Shown piece after piece: positions 19,746 to 31,009 of a stretch of 64,000 bases of DNA. Source of the DNA: Uranotaenia lowii. Lineage: Eukaryota; Arthropoda; Insecta; Diptera; Culicidae. The first letter of the stretch is position 1; each line of letters begins with the position of its first letter. The notes under the pieces were generated by a model that saw only the letters and a list, made by a program, of their open reading frames with translations, was not told the origin of the DNA and did not search any database. Made by a program: the position numbers and the translations under genes. The DNA lies in contig NC_073691.1 in NCBI RefSeq assembly GCF_029784155.1, positions 135,590,394 to 135,654,393 of the forward strand. The letters are read 5' to 3'.

Positions 19746-22520
19746 CGAACCAAGGCGGAAACATCACGGTGCGTTTCCATAATATCTCACCGGTCACAAG
19801 CTATGCGCCTGAAGTGTAGGCAATTCCTATTAGACTAAAACGATCCTATGAAAAGTGAAGATTTTATAGCGGTTGACTTTATAGTAAGAGTGATTTATTT
19901 TTATTTATTTATTTAAATATTTATACAAACGTGATATGAAAAAATAATTCACATTTCTTTTCATGACAAAATTGCCGAAAATTCATAATATAAAATTACA
20001 CAACAAACCTTACGAGATTGGATTTAATCGGTCAAAGGAAAATGTCCAAAACAGATTAATGTTAGTCTTATACAGTAGAACCCCGATTACTCGAGCTTCA
20101 CCCGAGCAGACCTTGATCAAGGCTTGATGCCTTAATCGGTAGCAAACATTAACCAAAATGAGCTAGTAATGCCAAAATAATAGCAGGAGCAAAGTATCGC
20201 GTTTTCCCGATGGTAAAATGAGGTTTCATTGAAGTATCAATGTATTCAAATTTTATGCCAAATCAATACCTAAATGCGGCATTCAAACGTTAATGAAAGC
20301 ATTTTTTGGTTTTGTTTTTCTTCTTAGATAACAAAACAAGCCATTTTTAAGGTTTCATTTATTACGATAGAGCAGAAAAGTGAGATAAAAATAATAGCAT
20401 GATTTGAAACTCAATTTTTTGTGATGAAAAATCAAAATTTGTTCGTTACCGGCATGATGAGCGCATTTAAATGATGTTTTTTTTTTGTAATTGCAAAAAC
20501 AAAGCATTATTTAGGTATCATTATATTGAAAACAAAAAATCATGTTTTTAAGTGTTGAAATTCAAATTCAACTAAAAACAAACAATCAACATAACATAGT
20601 GCTCGTCATAACAAAACTAGGCATCGTTATGATATCATCGAATCTATAAGAAATTAACAATTTAAAATCAATCCAATAGATTTTGGCCCGTTTGGCAACG
20701 GTAACTCATTCTCTTCAAAAAGCACAGACAGTTTTAGCTAGAAAGTGCGCGGAATATGTCATGTACTGTGAGCGAAACAAGAATGTTACGTTTTTGCGAC
20801 AAAAATTAAGATTGTGTCTTAAAATTTTCTGTAACAAATTAATTAATAGCATACAGTAACCAAAGTAAACTATCATTCTCAAAATGAAAGCTTATAGCAA
20901 ATGATTATTGGATGTTGTATACATCACGATGCCAGAGTAAGGTTACATGAATGTATCCAAATGCTGAAATATGGTGACAAACCAATGCCTAAATGTTAGT
21001 AGCATAATGATAGCACGATTGGGTGTTGAATTTCTAATTACAGCTAAATCTGGTATTATTGAGGTTTCATTCACTTCATAGGTCAGAAAAATGAGATCGA
21101 AATGATAACATAATTGAGTAGTACCTAATATTTATGTTACAGAAAATCAGGGTTATTGAGGTGTTTGAATTAGAATCGAACTGAGCAAATTATGCCTTCG
21201 CCAAGTTTTGTTACCAAGCCTATTGAGCAAAATTTGGTGTCATTTTGCCAGAACAAAAGTGGAAAATTTTCAAAGCTTTGATCTGATTTCTATATGCTTG
21301 TAGCACAGTTGCACTATCTTGCTGTTAAACCAAATCAAGTCTCATTATTGATTTCCCGGGTTTATTTAGGCCCACATTCCTCATTTCGAGGTAGTTTTCC
21401 ACAGTTTTGTTGGAGTTAACGCTGCAGAAAGCTTTTCTGGATATGCAAAATTTTACCAGCAGAAGAATATACCCCTGCCAAATTTTCTGCTCATCTCAAC
21501 TTCCGATTTAATTGCAAATACTTACTGAGCTATCTGGTCCATCAAGCTCTGATCATGATTTATTTGTTTGTCCACTATAGGCTCAGCAGTTTTAAGACCT
21601 AGAGAGCTGGAATTTCGTGTGAGTGCTTATTAGGACCTGGAATGATGAAAAATGTTTACAGATTTTCGAGCAACCCCTTTTGAAGGGGGTCGTCCATACA
21701 TGACTGTTAAAGCATGTTGGAGATGAACTGGCTCACGAACGTTTTCAGGAACGAACAATCGATTTCAGGTGTCAAAATTTGTGTAAGAGACCGGCAATAG
21801 AGGTCGTCCATATTAATTGTTCATGTTAAATCTACGTGAATCTCATGTGAGCAAACAGAATTCACATTTGCATATAATTCACGTAATATGCATGTGAGTT
21901 GTAGATGAATTCCACTACAAAATTACACATAAATACGTGGAAATCAACTTGAATTTAACGTTTCCTTTTCGGCTGAGTGAAAGAGAACAAATTGGGTGTA
22001 TGAAATGAATAATGAAATATGAAGTTATGCTTCGGAATCAAAACCTTGGGTGCTGAAATCGTTTCTTGGCCTGCCAGAATTACAGGTCATCAGGTTCCTG
22101 TAGTGAATAGAATCGAGTGTGAAGAAATTAAAGAAAGATATAATTGAATCATGCTAGTAAAAAATATTATTGAATTTATTCTAAGAGTTGAACTTCCAAA
22201 TCTTTAAAGCGTGTAGAAGCTTGAAAATGAGAAAGTGAGAAAGCATTAGAATGAAAGAGAGCGACTTCGGAACGCGTGAGAAATGGCTTTTAAGTACGAC
22301 AGTTCCCAGACCCGAAAAGGGATTTTGCTGTTTGGCTAAGACAAATAATGGCAAACTCTCGTTAAGCGACCAACTTAACCAAATGAGCTGAAATACAGCA
22401 TGGGGCCTTATGGTTGCCCAAGAAACAATTTCAGCCCCCAGGGGTTCGGTTCCGGAGCATAATCCTATTTTTGGACCACCCTAGGGTACGTTTAATTTTG
22501 TGACTAACTGTATACCTGTA
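19746..22520. other. Intergenic stretch with scattered repeat ends
   Basis: No gene seen. A pogo-like end (CAGTAGAACCCCGATTACTCG) lies at 20074 without a clear partner, and an ACGTA-motif element relative at 21815-21980. Elsewhere it is AT-rich with repeated phrases such as GAGGTTTCATT, suggesting old repeats. Confidence 0.45.
21815..21980. mobile_element. Short relative of the ACGTA-motif element
   Basis: Shares the right end (TTTAACGTTTCCTTTTCGGCTGAGTGA) and motifs CTACGTGAA, CACGTAA and CATGTGAG with the element at 9960-10845. The left end is uncertain. Confidence 0.5.
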
Positions 22521-22521
22521 C

Positions 22522-22785
22522 CTGCTGTACCGTTTGCTTAAAAAAGGGGGTTTGAATCTAATTTAAATTAATTATTTTTTTTTCTTCTGCTTTGACCCTT
22601 GGAATATAATGAATTTTCTAATATTTCTTCGAAAATATCAACTTAATGTGAACTTGTTCCTTAGCATACAACTCGTCTTCTGGCGAAGAAATAAACTTTG
22701 TAACACATTTTGCTCAACATTGATTCGCTGACACATTGTTGTTTGCTTGTTCAATAAATTTATTCAGATTCTGTGTTATACATAT
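22522..22785 (+). promoter_or_regulatory. Upstream region of OBP gene 1, cut off by a retrotransposon
   Basis: From TGCTGTACCGTTTGCTTAAA onward this matches 42143-42420, the region upstream of OBP gene 2. Shared text includes TTCTTCGAAAATATCAACTT and TTCGCTGACACATTGTTG. The homology stops at 22785, where the LTR begins, and resumes at 32098. This is therefore the distal promoter region of OBP gene 1, now 9.3 kb from the gene. Confidence 0.8.
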
Positions 22786-23873
22786 TGTAAGCGTTGCTAG
22801 TCTGTCGGAGGATGTTGCGGTGATCTTTTTGTAAATTTAATTAAATAACGTTGCCGTGGTGTTCGTGGGGGTTTAAGGGTTTCTCTTTGGTGAGGCAGTT
22901 CACAAAGCCACCCTAACCCAGTGAACGACAAAGCGAAAATGTTCGTTCTACAACCCGCCACCAGAGGACCGCTGGAAGATGTGAGCCGCATGTGGAGCGA
23001 ATTGGCGAAGGGGCGAAATGATCGGGCAAAGCGAAAACAGACGCGGACGAGGGCAATGAACGGTAATGGGGTTAAAGCAGGTCAAGACGGAAATAGTCAT
23101 AGACTTTGCCAGTAGTTCGCGAACACATTGAGAGATCACACGCAAATATCCTTAGATCCTCTAATAGTTTCAAATTAAGAAACGGTGGTGTTTTGTTCTT
23201 GTTAAATTGTGGAACAGGAACTACCACCCGCAGAAGAGTCCCAGAAGAAATATATTGGTGACATAAAATATTGGAACTCCAGGTAATCCTACGCCATTTT
23301 ACCGTTGCCCATAACCGTCCCCTAATTGGTTCCTGAACATTAATAGGACCCCGCTGTTTCGAGTTAAAACTCAAATTAACTCAATCTGAGAGCGCCTTGC
23401 GCGACGCCCGATAACGTCGACCGACAACCGCTACAACGTCGGTTTGACCTACACCGGTGCCTGGTTCAGCACCCAAGGTGGGACCAGGTACGCCTTTACC
23501 ACGCGCCGCTTCGCCCACCGTCGAAGGACCGACAGTGCCCGGTTCAGCACCTAAGGTGGGGCCGGGTACACTCAGCGAGAATCAGCTGACCTCCAAGCCG
23601 ACCTCAACGAATCCGAGCACGACGCCGAAGGAGAAGGAAGGAGTACGTTCCGCTACTTTCCCGCAACGCAGCTAAAGGTTAGATAATTATAAGAAAGTGG
23701 TGGGTGGATTCTACAAAATAAAAAAAAAGGTACCAATTGCTAAGCCGAGGAGTTTTCCCTTAGATTTCCCGAACTTCCCTGCAACGTAGTATTTTTGTGG
23801 TAAGCGTGCCGACCCTAGGGATTGTTAGGGGTTCACAGCACTTTCTACCGATTGGCTAACAGCCAGTCTTACA
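22786..23873 (+). repeat. 5' LTR
   Basis: 1088 bp, TG...CA ends, same length and apparently same sequence as the 3' LTR. The small ORFs inside are duplicated in the 3' LTR and are not genes. Confidence 0.95.
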
Positions 23874-23876
23874 CTT

Positions 23877-23887
23877 TGGCGCCCAAC
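23877..23887 (+). promoter_or_regulatory. Primer-binding site
   Basis: TGGCGCCCAAC starts three bases after the LTR. TGG pairs with the CCA end of a tRNA, and CGCCCAAC is the usual continuation in many retroelements (tRNA-Lys-like type). The exact tRNA is not decided. Confidence 0.7.
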
Positions 23888-24466
23888 TAAAACTGCCTTA
23901 CCGTTACTAGTTGTAGGGGTTCCACCGGGATCCGTTGCAGAATTCTCTGGGAAAACATCCAGGCTTCCTTTAAATGATTTTTGCAGTAATTGGTTGAATT
24001 GCAAAACTCTCAACCGCTTTTGAAATTATTCCATGTCTTACAGAGGGGTTCTGAAGTTCAAATGAACGTTGAAAGCACGATTGCTTAAAAATTTAATCGG
24101 AGTGAAGTTAAATAAGTATTTGTTTAAAAATTGGAGCAGTTTTTATCTGTATGGTGTGATGATTTGGTGTGACGATCTGTGATACTAATAGTAAAACAAC
24201 CAAAAATTAAAATAATTTATTTGGCCTACAATAATTTAGAATTACACTTTTAACATGTTCTAATTCAGTGGATGTTCGTATAATTTAGCACTTTTATAAT
24301 ATTTATTTTGATTTTAATTTATTATTGATCGTTTTGTGGTGTTCATGCAATTTTAATTTTATCATATCGACTTTATATTTATTAGCTTCTGTCATTCCAA
24401 TTAAGATTTCTTTTGGCGTTCTCGTAGATTATTATCTATAGTATTCATTTTTGAATCGTCCGCAAG
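23888..24466 (+). other. Retrotransposon 5' leader
   Basis: AT-rich leader between primer site and gag, likely with packaging signals. No ORF. Confidence 0.6.
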
Positions 24467-26431
24467 ATGGAATCCCAGTTGCGAGAACAGTATTTTTCTA
24501 TAAATCCAGCACATCTTTCTGATCACGAACTTGATCACGAATTGCGTATCCGACGAATAAACGTGTCCGGAAGGGGGCGCGGCAGTAAGGAACGCTCATT
24601 ACGAGAATGGTTGAAAGCTGAAAAAGAAAATGAAATCGTTGATTATGAAATTGTATGGGAAAAGGTAGAAGACGAAGTTAATGAATGTGGAGTTCAGTTA
24701 GATGAAATTAGAAATGCATTGAAAGGAAAAAAGGCTAAGAAAATTCCTGACCGTTTGTATAAGACCAGACTTTTGCATATTTATTCCAGGATGGAACGAT
24801 TAAAAGTGCATGCTGTGAACGAAGATGACGTTAACAGCATTGGTATCATTGCTGTTGAGTGCACCAAACTTCTCAACATGTTCTTTTCAATCGTTTCTCC
24901 CATTCAAGAAATTAGACAAGCTGAATTAAGCTTAATAAATGAAAGCATGCAACCTGCCATTGAGAATCAAAATAGGAATGAACAAGAAGATGATGAAGAA
25001 GTCATCAATGAGCATGACGAGTTTATCGATCGGGTTACAAACGCGAGTGAAGAACACGAACAGGCCGACTTTGAAAACCACTCATTCGACGCAGATCGGG
25101 AAAACACGTTAGGTTTATTAGACGAAAAGGATAAAGCCATAATCAAGCTCGTAGGCGAAAATAATAAACTAAAAACTACGCTCAGCCAACTGCTTGAGCG
25201 CATCTCGGCATTAGAAAATTCGATCGAGAAAAATAAGCCTGCGACTTATGCAACCATCAAAAAGTCGAGCAGTTCGGTAGGTTCGATAACTAACAGCGTT
25301 GCGAAACCAAAAAATTTCGAAGAATGGTTGAAAGTGAAAGGTGCTTCTAATTCGAGTATTGTCGAGAAAATTAAACCTACAGTGACGCACGAAAGTGTTG
25401 AGAATATGTCGGTAATAAATTCACGTCGCGATCGCTTCCCCATTCATAAATGGACGGTTCGATATGATGGGATGGATAACGGGAGAAGAATCAATGAATT
25501 CTTGAAGGAAATCGAATTCAATGCTAGGTCTGAGGGGTTTTCAAAAGCTGAATTGTTTGCGTCTGCGCACCACCTCTTCACGCGTAAGGCTCGGTCCTGG
25601 TTCATGGAGATTAACGGCTCAAATGAATTAGGTTCATGGGACAATCTCGTGAAGGAACTCAAAAGCGAGTTTATGCCGGTAGACATGGACTACCAATACG
25701 AGCGGTTAGTCAACGCGCGAAGACAAGGGCCACGCGAAAAGTTTCAAGACTTTTACCTTGATGTTGTCCGTATTTTTCGTTGTATGTCCGAACCGTGGGA
25801 TGACCGTCGTAAATTTGAAACGTTGTTCCGTAACACCAGGGAAGATTGTAGAACTGCGATGTTGGCTGCCGGAATAAACTCGATCGCTAAAATGAGAGAG
25901 TTCGGTAAGCAATTTGATGCAATAAATTGGTACATTTATGCCAGAAAAGAAAATCGATTTTCGGGGAGATCGAATGCGGAAATCGAAGAACTTAATTTTC
26001 AAAGAAATTGGACTGAAAACACAAACAAAAATGAGCAACGTTTTAAGAAAAATAATAATAATTATTCAAAAAATTACAACAATAATTATGAATCAATTCA
26101 AAATTCTAATTTTGCTCCTAAACCGTTAACGAATCATGAATCGCGAGGAACAGAACAGTTTTCTCAAAGTTCCAAATCTTATCATTCAGGAAACTATTCT
26201 CAAAGGAACCAGAATCCAAGTACCAGTGGGATTGATCCGATTCAAAGAATAGTAAAATCCTATATACCAATAAAAAGAGGCTTTTGTTTCAATTGCCATG
26301 ATCAAGGGCATGATTTTCGCGATTGTGAGAAACCTCGGAACATTTTCTGCTGGGCTTGTGGTTTTCCAGGTTTTGCCACCTCAGAGTGCCCTTATTGTGA
26401 CTCAAAAAACTTAGGAAAGGCTGCTCAGTGA
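24467..26431 (+). CDS. Gag polyprotein, 654 aa
   Basis: Structural protein that assembles the particle and packages the RNA. N-terminal region (DHELDHELRIRRINVSG, then a charged helical region) is followed by an acidic segment and a coiled coil (LVGENNKLKTTLSQLLERI). The capsid-like domain runs from about residue 320 (FPIHKWTVRYDG) through WFMEINGS, EFMPVDMDYQYERLVNARRQ and FQDFYLDVVRIFRCM. An Asn-rich linker leads to two zinc knuckles near residues 606-645. The first is regular (C-X2-C-X4-H-X4-C). The second, CWACGFPGFATSEC, has Phe in place of His, as also seen in some related Gags. It ends at TGA 26429-26431, just past a frameshift heptamer. The ATG at 24467 is the first good start after the leader. 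Confidence 0.93.
   Translation: MESQLREQYFSINPAHLSDHELDHELRIRRINVSGRGRGSKERSLREWLKAEKENEIVDYEIVWEKVEDEVNECGVQLDEIRNALKGKKAKKIPDRLYKTRLLHIYSRMERLKVHAVNEDDVNSIGIIAVECTKLLNMFFSIVSPIQEIRQAELSLINESMQPAIENQNRNEQEDDEEVINEHDEFIDRVTNASEEHEQADFENHSFDADRENTLGLLDEKDKAIIKLVGENNKLKTTLSQLLERISALENSIEKNKPATYATIKKSSSSVGSITNSVAKPKNFEEWLKVKGASNSSIVEKIKPTVTHESVENMSVINSRRDRFPIHKWTVRYDGMDNGRRINEFLKEIEFNARSEGFSKAELFASAHHLFTRKARSWFMEINGSNELGSWDNLVKELKSEFMPVDMDYQYERLVNARRQGPREKFQDFYLDVVRIFRCMSEPWDDRRKFETLFRNTREDCRTAMLAAGINSIAKMREFGKQFDAINWYIYARKENRFSGRSNAEIEELNFQRNWTENTNKNEQRFKKNNNNYSKNYNNNYESIQNSNFAPKPLTNHESRGTEQFSQSSKSYHSGNYSQRNQNPSTSGIDPIQRIVKSYIPIKRGFCFNCHDQGHDFRDCEKPRNIFCWACGFPGFATSECPYCDSKNLGKAAQ
26404..26410 (+). 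promoter_or_regulatory. -1 ribosomal frameshift heptamer A AAA AAC
   Basis: In the gag frame the codons are TCA AAA AAC, an exact X XXY YYZ slippery site. A -1 slip moves into CTT AGG AAA, which is the pol frame (open from 26401). Downstream, CTGCT (26421-26425) can pair with AGCAG (26437-26441), and the loop TGAGGC (26429-26434) with GCCTCA (26460-26465), giving an H-type pseudoknot about 10 nt after the heptamer. Confidence 0.82.
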
Positions 26432-29400
26432 GGCAAAGCAGTCAAGGTAACTCGTTAAGGCCTCAAGTTCCTGTTTCAAATGACCCAACAGACATTCTTC
26501 AACAATTGGGTTATGCGAAAGTGATGAATCACGCTGAAGTTGACGAGATTGCCACGCTGCTCATCAACGTAAGCAATGATGCAAGACCTTTCGCTAAAAT
26601 CCAATTATTGGGGATTGACCTAATTGGTCTTTTGGACAGTGGAGCTGCACGAACGGTTGTAGGTTTTGGGGCAAGAAAAATCATTAAATTGTTAAACTTA
26701 AATCTGGCACCAGCATTAATTAATTTAAAAACAGCTTCCGGAGAAGAATTGGAAATTTTAGGATGTGCTGATGTTCCAGTAACTTTCAACAATACAACAA
26801 AAATCCTTAATTTAATTTTCGCCCCAAGCCTCAAACGTAAGTGCATTTTGGGGTACGATTTTTGGCAGAAATTTGGGATCATTCCGTCTATTCAAGATCT
26901 GCCAACAAATATTGAAAATGACGAAGATTTCGAAATTTTTGAAATACATGAAGAACTCACACAAAACCAAACACAAAAATTGGAAAAAATTAAGAAAATG
27001 TTTTTTCACGCGGAAGAAGGAAAGTTTGGGAAAACCAACGTGCTGGAGCACGTAATAGAATTTAAAAATGAATTCAAGGATGCCCCCCCCATTAGGCAAA
27101 ACCCTTACCCTTGGAGTCCTCAAATCCAGAGCAAAATTTATGAGGCCCTGGACAAACTATTGAAAGATGGTATTGTAGAACCTTCAAACTCCGATTGGTC
27201 CCTTCCGATTATACCAGTCGCTAAGAAGGATACATCAGAAGTGAGAATTTGCCTCGATGCTCGAAAACTCAACGAGCGCACCAAAGGAGATGCCTACCCA
27301 TTGCCGCACCAGAACCGAATTCTGAGTCACTTAGGTCCAGTGAAGTACCTTTCTACCATAGACTTGTCTCAGGCTTTTTTCCAAATTCCGTTACACACCG
27401 AGTCCCGAAAATACACGGCATTTTCGGTCCCTGGAAGAGGACTCTTCCAGTGGACACGTTGTGTGATGGGGTTATGTAACTCGCCAGCCACTTTGAGCAA
27501 GTGTATGGATAGAATTCTGGACCATGGTGCTCTCGAGCCGTCAATATTCGTGTATCTGGACGACATTGTGGTAGCATCTCAAACATTTGAGGAACACGTT
27601 GCGCGCCTGGAAGATTTAGCTGGACGATTAAAAAGAGCAAATTTGTGCATAAATTTAAAAAAATCCAAATTCTGCTGCCAACAACTGCCGTATCTTGGGT
27701 ACATCTTATCTCAGGATGGTTTACGGCCTAATCCCGATCGCGTACAAGCGATCGTTGGATATCAGGTTCCGAAATCGATAAGACAACTCAGACGATTCCT
27801 CGGTATGATCAACTACTACCGTAGGTTTATCGAAAATTTTAGTGAGATTACGGCACCTCTCACTGACTTGTTGAAGAACAAGCCAAAGAGGGTGCAGTGG
27901 ACCACGGCAGCAGATGCGGCTTTCAAAGCTATAAAAGATCGCCTCATATCGGCGCCTGTGATGGCCAATCCAAATTTTGCGCTTCAATTTACCGTCCAAA
28001 CCGACGCAAGTGATTCGGCTATCGCAGGTGTCCTTACTCAGGTGCAAGACGGCCAAGAAAAGGTTATTGCGTTCCATTCGGAAAAATTGAAAGGGGCAGA
28101 GCTGAACTACCACGCGGCTGAAAAAGAAGGACTAGCTGCACTTCGCTGCATTGAAAAATTCAGGGGCTACATCGAGGGAACCAAATTCATTTTGGTTACC
28201 GATTCGTCAGCCCTGACTTTTATAATGCGTGCGAAGTGGAGGTCGTCCTCCCGATTAAGCCGCTGGAGTATCACGCTCCAACAGTTTCAAATGGAAATTC
28301 GTCACCGTAAAGGAAAAGAAAATGTGGTCCCTGATGCACTTTCTCGATCCATCGAATCGTTAGATTCCGATTTAAAAGATGTATGGTACAACAAGCTGCT
28401 GATGGAGGTTAAAAGAGACCCAGAGAAGTACATGGACTTCAAAATCAGCGAAAACAAATTATATAAGTTTGTAGCAGCGAAAGCAGACACGATGGACTAC
28501 CATTATGAATGGAAACGGTGTGTCCCTATCTCGATGCGAACTCAAATTTTGGAAGATGAGCATGATAAAAGCCTGCACATTGGCTACGACAAATGCGTGG
28601 ATAAAATTAAACGTCGTTTTTACTGGCCACGCATGTGTAGCGACATACGCAAGCACATTGCGAACTGCGTTCCGTGCAAACAAAATAAGCACTCAACAAC
28701 GTCATGCGTACCAGAAATGGGGAAACAAAGAATCGCCAGCAGGCCCTTTCAACTCATTTGCATGGATTATATCCAATCTCTTCCGCGAAGCAAGCAAGGC
28801 AATAGTCATTTGTTAGTTATCATGGATATTTTTTCAAAATATTCCTTGCTTGTTCCCGTTCGAAAGATTTCGAATATAAATCTATGTAAAGTGTTGGAAG
28901 AGCAGTGGATCAGGCGGTTCTCTGTTCCCCAAATCATCATTACGGATAACGCAAGCACCTTTTTATCAAAAGAATTTAGCAATTTCGTTGAAAAATTCGA
29001 AATACAGCATTGGACTAACGCGCGCCACCGAAGCCAAGCGAATCCGGCTGAACGCTTAAACCGTACGATCAACTCTATGATCAGATCGTACGTGAAAACT
29101 GACCAAACCTTGTGGGACACACGTATTTCTGAAATCGAATTCGTTCTCAACAACACAGTTCACTCGTCCACAAAGTTTAGTCCGCATTGCGTAGTGTTTG
29201 GCCAAGAAATGATAACCAAAGGCTCTGATCACCGGTTAGAATTAATCGAAGATCTACCGGAGGAGCAAAGAATCGAAAAGTTTAAGGGAGTCAGTAAAAA
29301 AATACGAGAGCTAGTAGTCGAGCAGCTAAAAAAAACCCACGACGAAACAAAAAAGAGATACGATTTACGCCACAAACGTTACTCACCCTCATTTCAACCG

Positions 29401-29583
29401 GGTCAACGTGTGTTCAAGCGCAATTTTCGTCAGTCATCGGCTGGCCAAAAGTACAACGCCAAACTAGGGCCTCAGTATATTCCTTGTATCGTCCTCAGTA
29501 AAAGGGGCACCAGCTCGTATGATCTCGCGGACATGAACGGTAAACCGATAGGGACTTTCTCCGCCGCGGATCTAAAACCATAG
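26410..29583 (+). CDS. Pol polyprotein: protease, RT, RNase H, integrase
   Basis: Made as a Gag-Pol fusion by -1 frameshifting; the frame lacks an early ATG. Residue numbers count from 26428. Protease: LLDSGAARTVV with the catalytic Asp at 70. Reverse transcriptase: LPIIPVAKKD, RICLDARKLN, YLSTIDLSQAFFQIPL, FQWTRCVMGL and the YLDD box at 376-379. RNase H: TDASDSAIAGVL with Asp 526, then the ALSR motif. Integrase: zinc-binding H-X4-H...C-X2-C (712-750), catalytic Asp in CMDY (780), Asp in ITDNAS (840), Glu in NPAERLNR (875). The C-terminal part (GQRVFKRNF...GPQYIPCIVLSKRG...YDLADMNGK) is the usual GPY/F-like tail. No stops or frameshifts. The copy looks competent. Confidence 0.95.
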   Translation, partial: LRKGCSVRQSSQGNSLRPQVPVSNDPTDILQQLGYAKVMNHAEVDEIATLLINVSNDARPFAKIQLLGIDLIGLLDSGAARTVVGFGARKIIKLLNLNLAPALINLKTASGEELEILGCADVPVTFNNTTKILNLIFAPSLKRKCILGYDFWQKFGIIPSIQDLPTNIENDEDFEIFEIHEELTQNQTQKLEKIKKMFFHAEEGKFGKTNVLEHVIEFKNEFKDAPPIRQNPYPWSPQIQSKIYEALDKLLKDGIVEPSNSDWSLPIIPVAKKDTSEVRICLDARKLNERTKGDAYPLPHQNRILSHLGPVKYLSTIDLSQAFFQIPLHTESRKYTAFSVPGRGLFQWTRCVMGLCNSPATLSKCMDRILDHGALEPSIFVYLDDIVVASQTFEEHVARLEDLAGRLKRANLCINLKKSKFCCQQLPYLGYILSQDGLRPNPDRVQAIVGYQVPKSIRQLRRFLGMINYYRRFIENFSEITAPLTDLLKNKPKRVQWTTAADAAFKAIKDRLISAPVMANPNFALQFTVQTDASDSAIAGVLTQVQDGQEKVIAFHSEKLKGAELNYHAAEKEGLAALRCIEKFRGYIEGTKFILVTDSSALTFIMRAKWRSSSRLSRWSITLQQFQMEIRHRKGKENVVPDALSRSIESLDSDLKDVWYNKLLMEVKRDPEKYMDFKISENKLYKFVAAKADTMDYHYEWKRCVPISMRTQILEDEHDKSLHIGYDKCVDKIKRRFYWPRMCSDIRKHIANCVPCKQNKHSTTSCVPEMGKQRIASRPFQLICMDYIQSLPRSKQGNSHLLVIMDIFSKYSLLVPVRKISNINLCKVLEEQWIRRFSVPQIIITDNASTFLSKEFSNFVEKFEIQHWTNARHRSQANPAERLNRTINSMIRSYVKTDQTLWDTRISEIEFVLNNTVHSSTKFSPHCVVFGQEMITKGSDHRLELIEDLPEEQRIEKFKGVSKKIRELVVEQLKKTHDETKKRYDLRHKRYSPSFQPGQRVFKRNFRQSSAGQKYNAKLGPQYIPCIVLSKRGTSSYDLADMNGKPIGTFSAADLKP

Positions 29584-31000
29584 ATAATTAAATCCTACTC
29601 AAAATAATGTGGAACATAATAGGAACGAGTAGTAATTTCGCATAGAAAAAAAAAACGAAAGGCCCTTAACGATGCTAAGAACAGTCCGCACGCGTAGAAA
29701 GTATCACATCAGGCGTTAGATTACATCGTCACGTCGTCACAGGCCGCTAACAAGGTGTCAAAGGTGGCACAGTGGGGGCACCCAGGTCGGTTAAGGTACT
29801 ATTATTTTATCCGTGTGCTCATCATTCATTCATCTGAAAAACAAAATAGAAAATCAAATTAATTAAGAATCTCTAAAGTTGTTCTGCTTGCGTGTCAAAA
29901 ATCTTTCGACTGGTAGTGTGCGAAACTCAAGAATGCACCTTGACGCATGTGCCAATCCTGTTAAGTCTCTAGAAAATGCAATAAACAAACGCTTACTGAT
30001 CATACGTCTGAGTCTTAACGGTAAGAAGAAAAAAAAATAATAATAAAAAAAATTACTTACCATTATAGCATGGTCAGGCTTTATTTGGCAAATTCTGGGG
30101 AATCTCCGGAACAAACCATATATCTTTATTATCTAAAGGAAACCTAGGCCAAATCTCCTTAAAAAAATATAAATATACAGCATTTTCCATGGAGTTTGAC
30201 CCCAAATTCTGCCAAATAAAACCTTACCTCCCGAGCCGCATGCTATCCACGATCATCTTTTATTTATCTTTGCTACCAGTTTGACAGATTGAAGTTCGAG
30301 CATCACACATACAGATGAAAATGGGTAAATTTAGTACAAAATCGCAACTCCGACAGATCGCGTGAAATATTTCATGGCTCATGATCAAGCATAGCATGAC
30401 TGTGATATTTTTGTTTGTAAATGCTCCTAATTAGTTAATTTGAATATAATTTTAGTTTATTTAATGGTTTAGCTTTTAATTTGTTTTACGTTATTTATTT
30501 ATTTATTAAATTTTTAATTCGTATATTTGTGAAACTTTTTGGAATTTGTATTGTCAATTATTATTATGTATTGGAATTTGTAAAATATTTTTAAGCAATC
30601 TAAATAGAATTGGGTAGTATTGTGTGAGGTTATCAAGTCCATGTGGCTTTGATATTTTGATCGCTGGAGACCGGAGTCGAAAGACGCTGATGGTCAGTAC
30701 AGGACCAAGTGTCCCGAAACTGAGAGGAGTCGGGAAACCGATGATGATAACTTATGACCCCGATACTCAAATCACAATGCTCAAAAATTCTATGCGCTTT
30801 CCTCAAGTAAAATGTTTTTCGGAATCTATTACGTTCGGTGTGAAATTTTTCTCTAGCAACCGTAAAGTTCTGTCAATTCAGCCGTGTGATAATTATTTAG
30901 TGGAAGCAGGTTCAGAGCTATGTGTTCTCGGTGTGTTCGCTCTAGACTAGTGATGGTTTAAAAGGAAAATATTTACTTTGTAAATATTTTTCCCCGAGCA
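29584..31000 (+). other. Retrotransposon 3' non-coding region
   Basis: 1.4 kb between pol and the 3' LTR. The only sizeable frames are 30624-30950 (+, 108 aa) and 29863-30114 (-). Neither has a signal peptide, membrane segment or recognisable motif, so there is no evidence of an envelope gene. Long non-coding 3' regions are common in Gypsy elements. Confidence 0.6.
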
Positions 31001-31009
31001 GTGGGAGAG
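30999..31009 (+). promoter_or_regulatory. Polypurine tract
   Basis: AGTGGGAGAG lies directly before the 3' LTR, where the plus-strand primer of an LTR retrotransposon is expected. Short and interrupted by one T. Confidence 0.6.

Noticed and set aside
22797..23675. Small ORFs in the 5' LTR, repeated in the 3' LTR
   Set aside because: Identical sets in both LTRs, overlapping on both strands, no motifs; ordinary LTR sequence.
30624..30950. 108-codon frame after pol as an envelope or accessory gene
   Set aside because: No signal peptide, membrane span, cysteine pattern or recognisable motif; short for an envelope.
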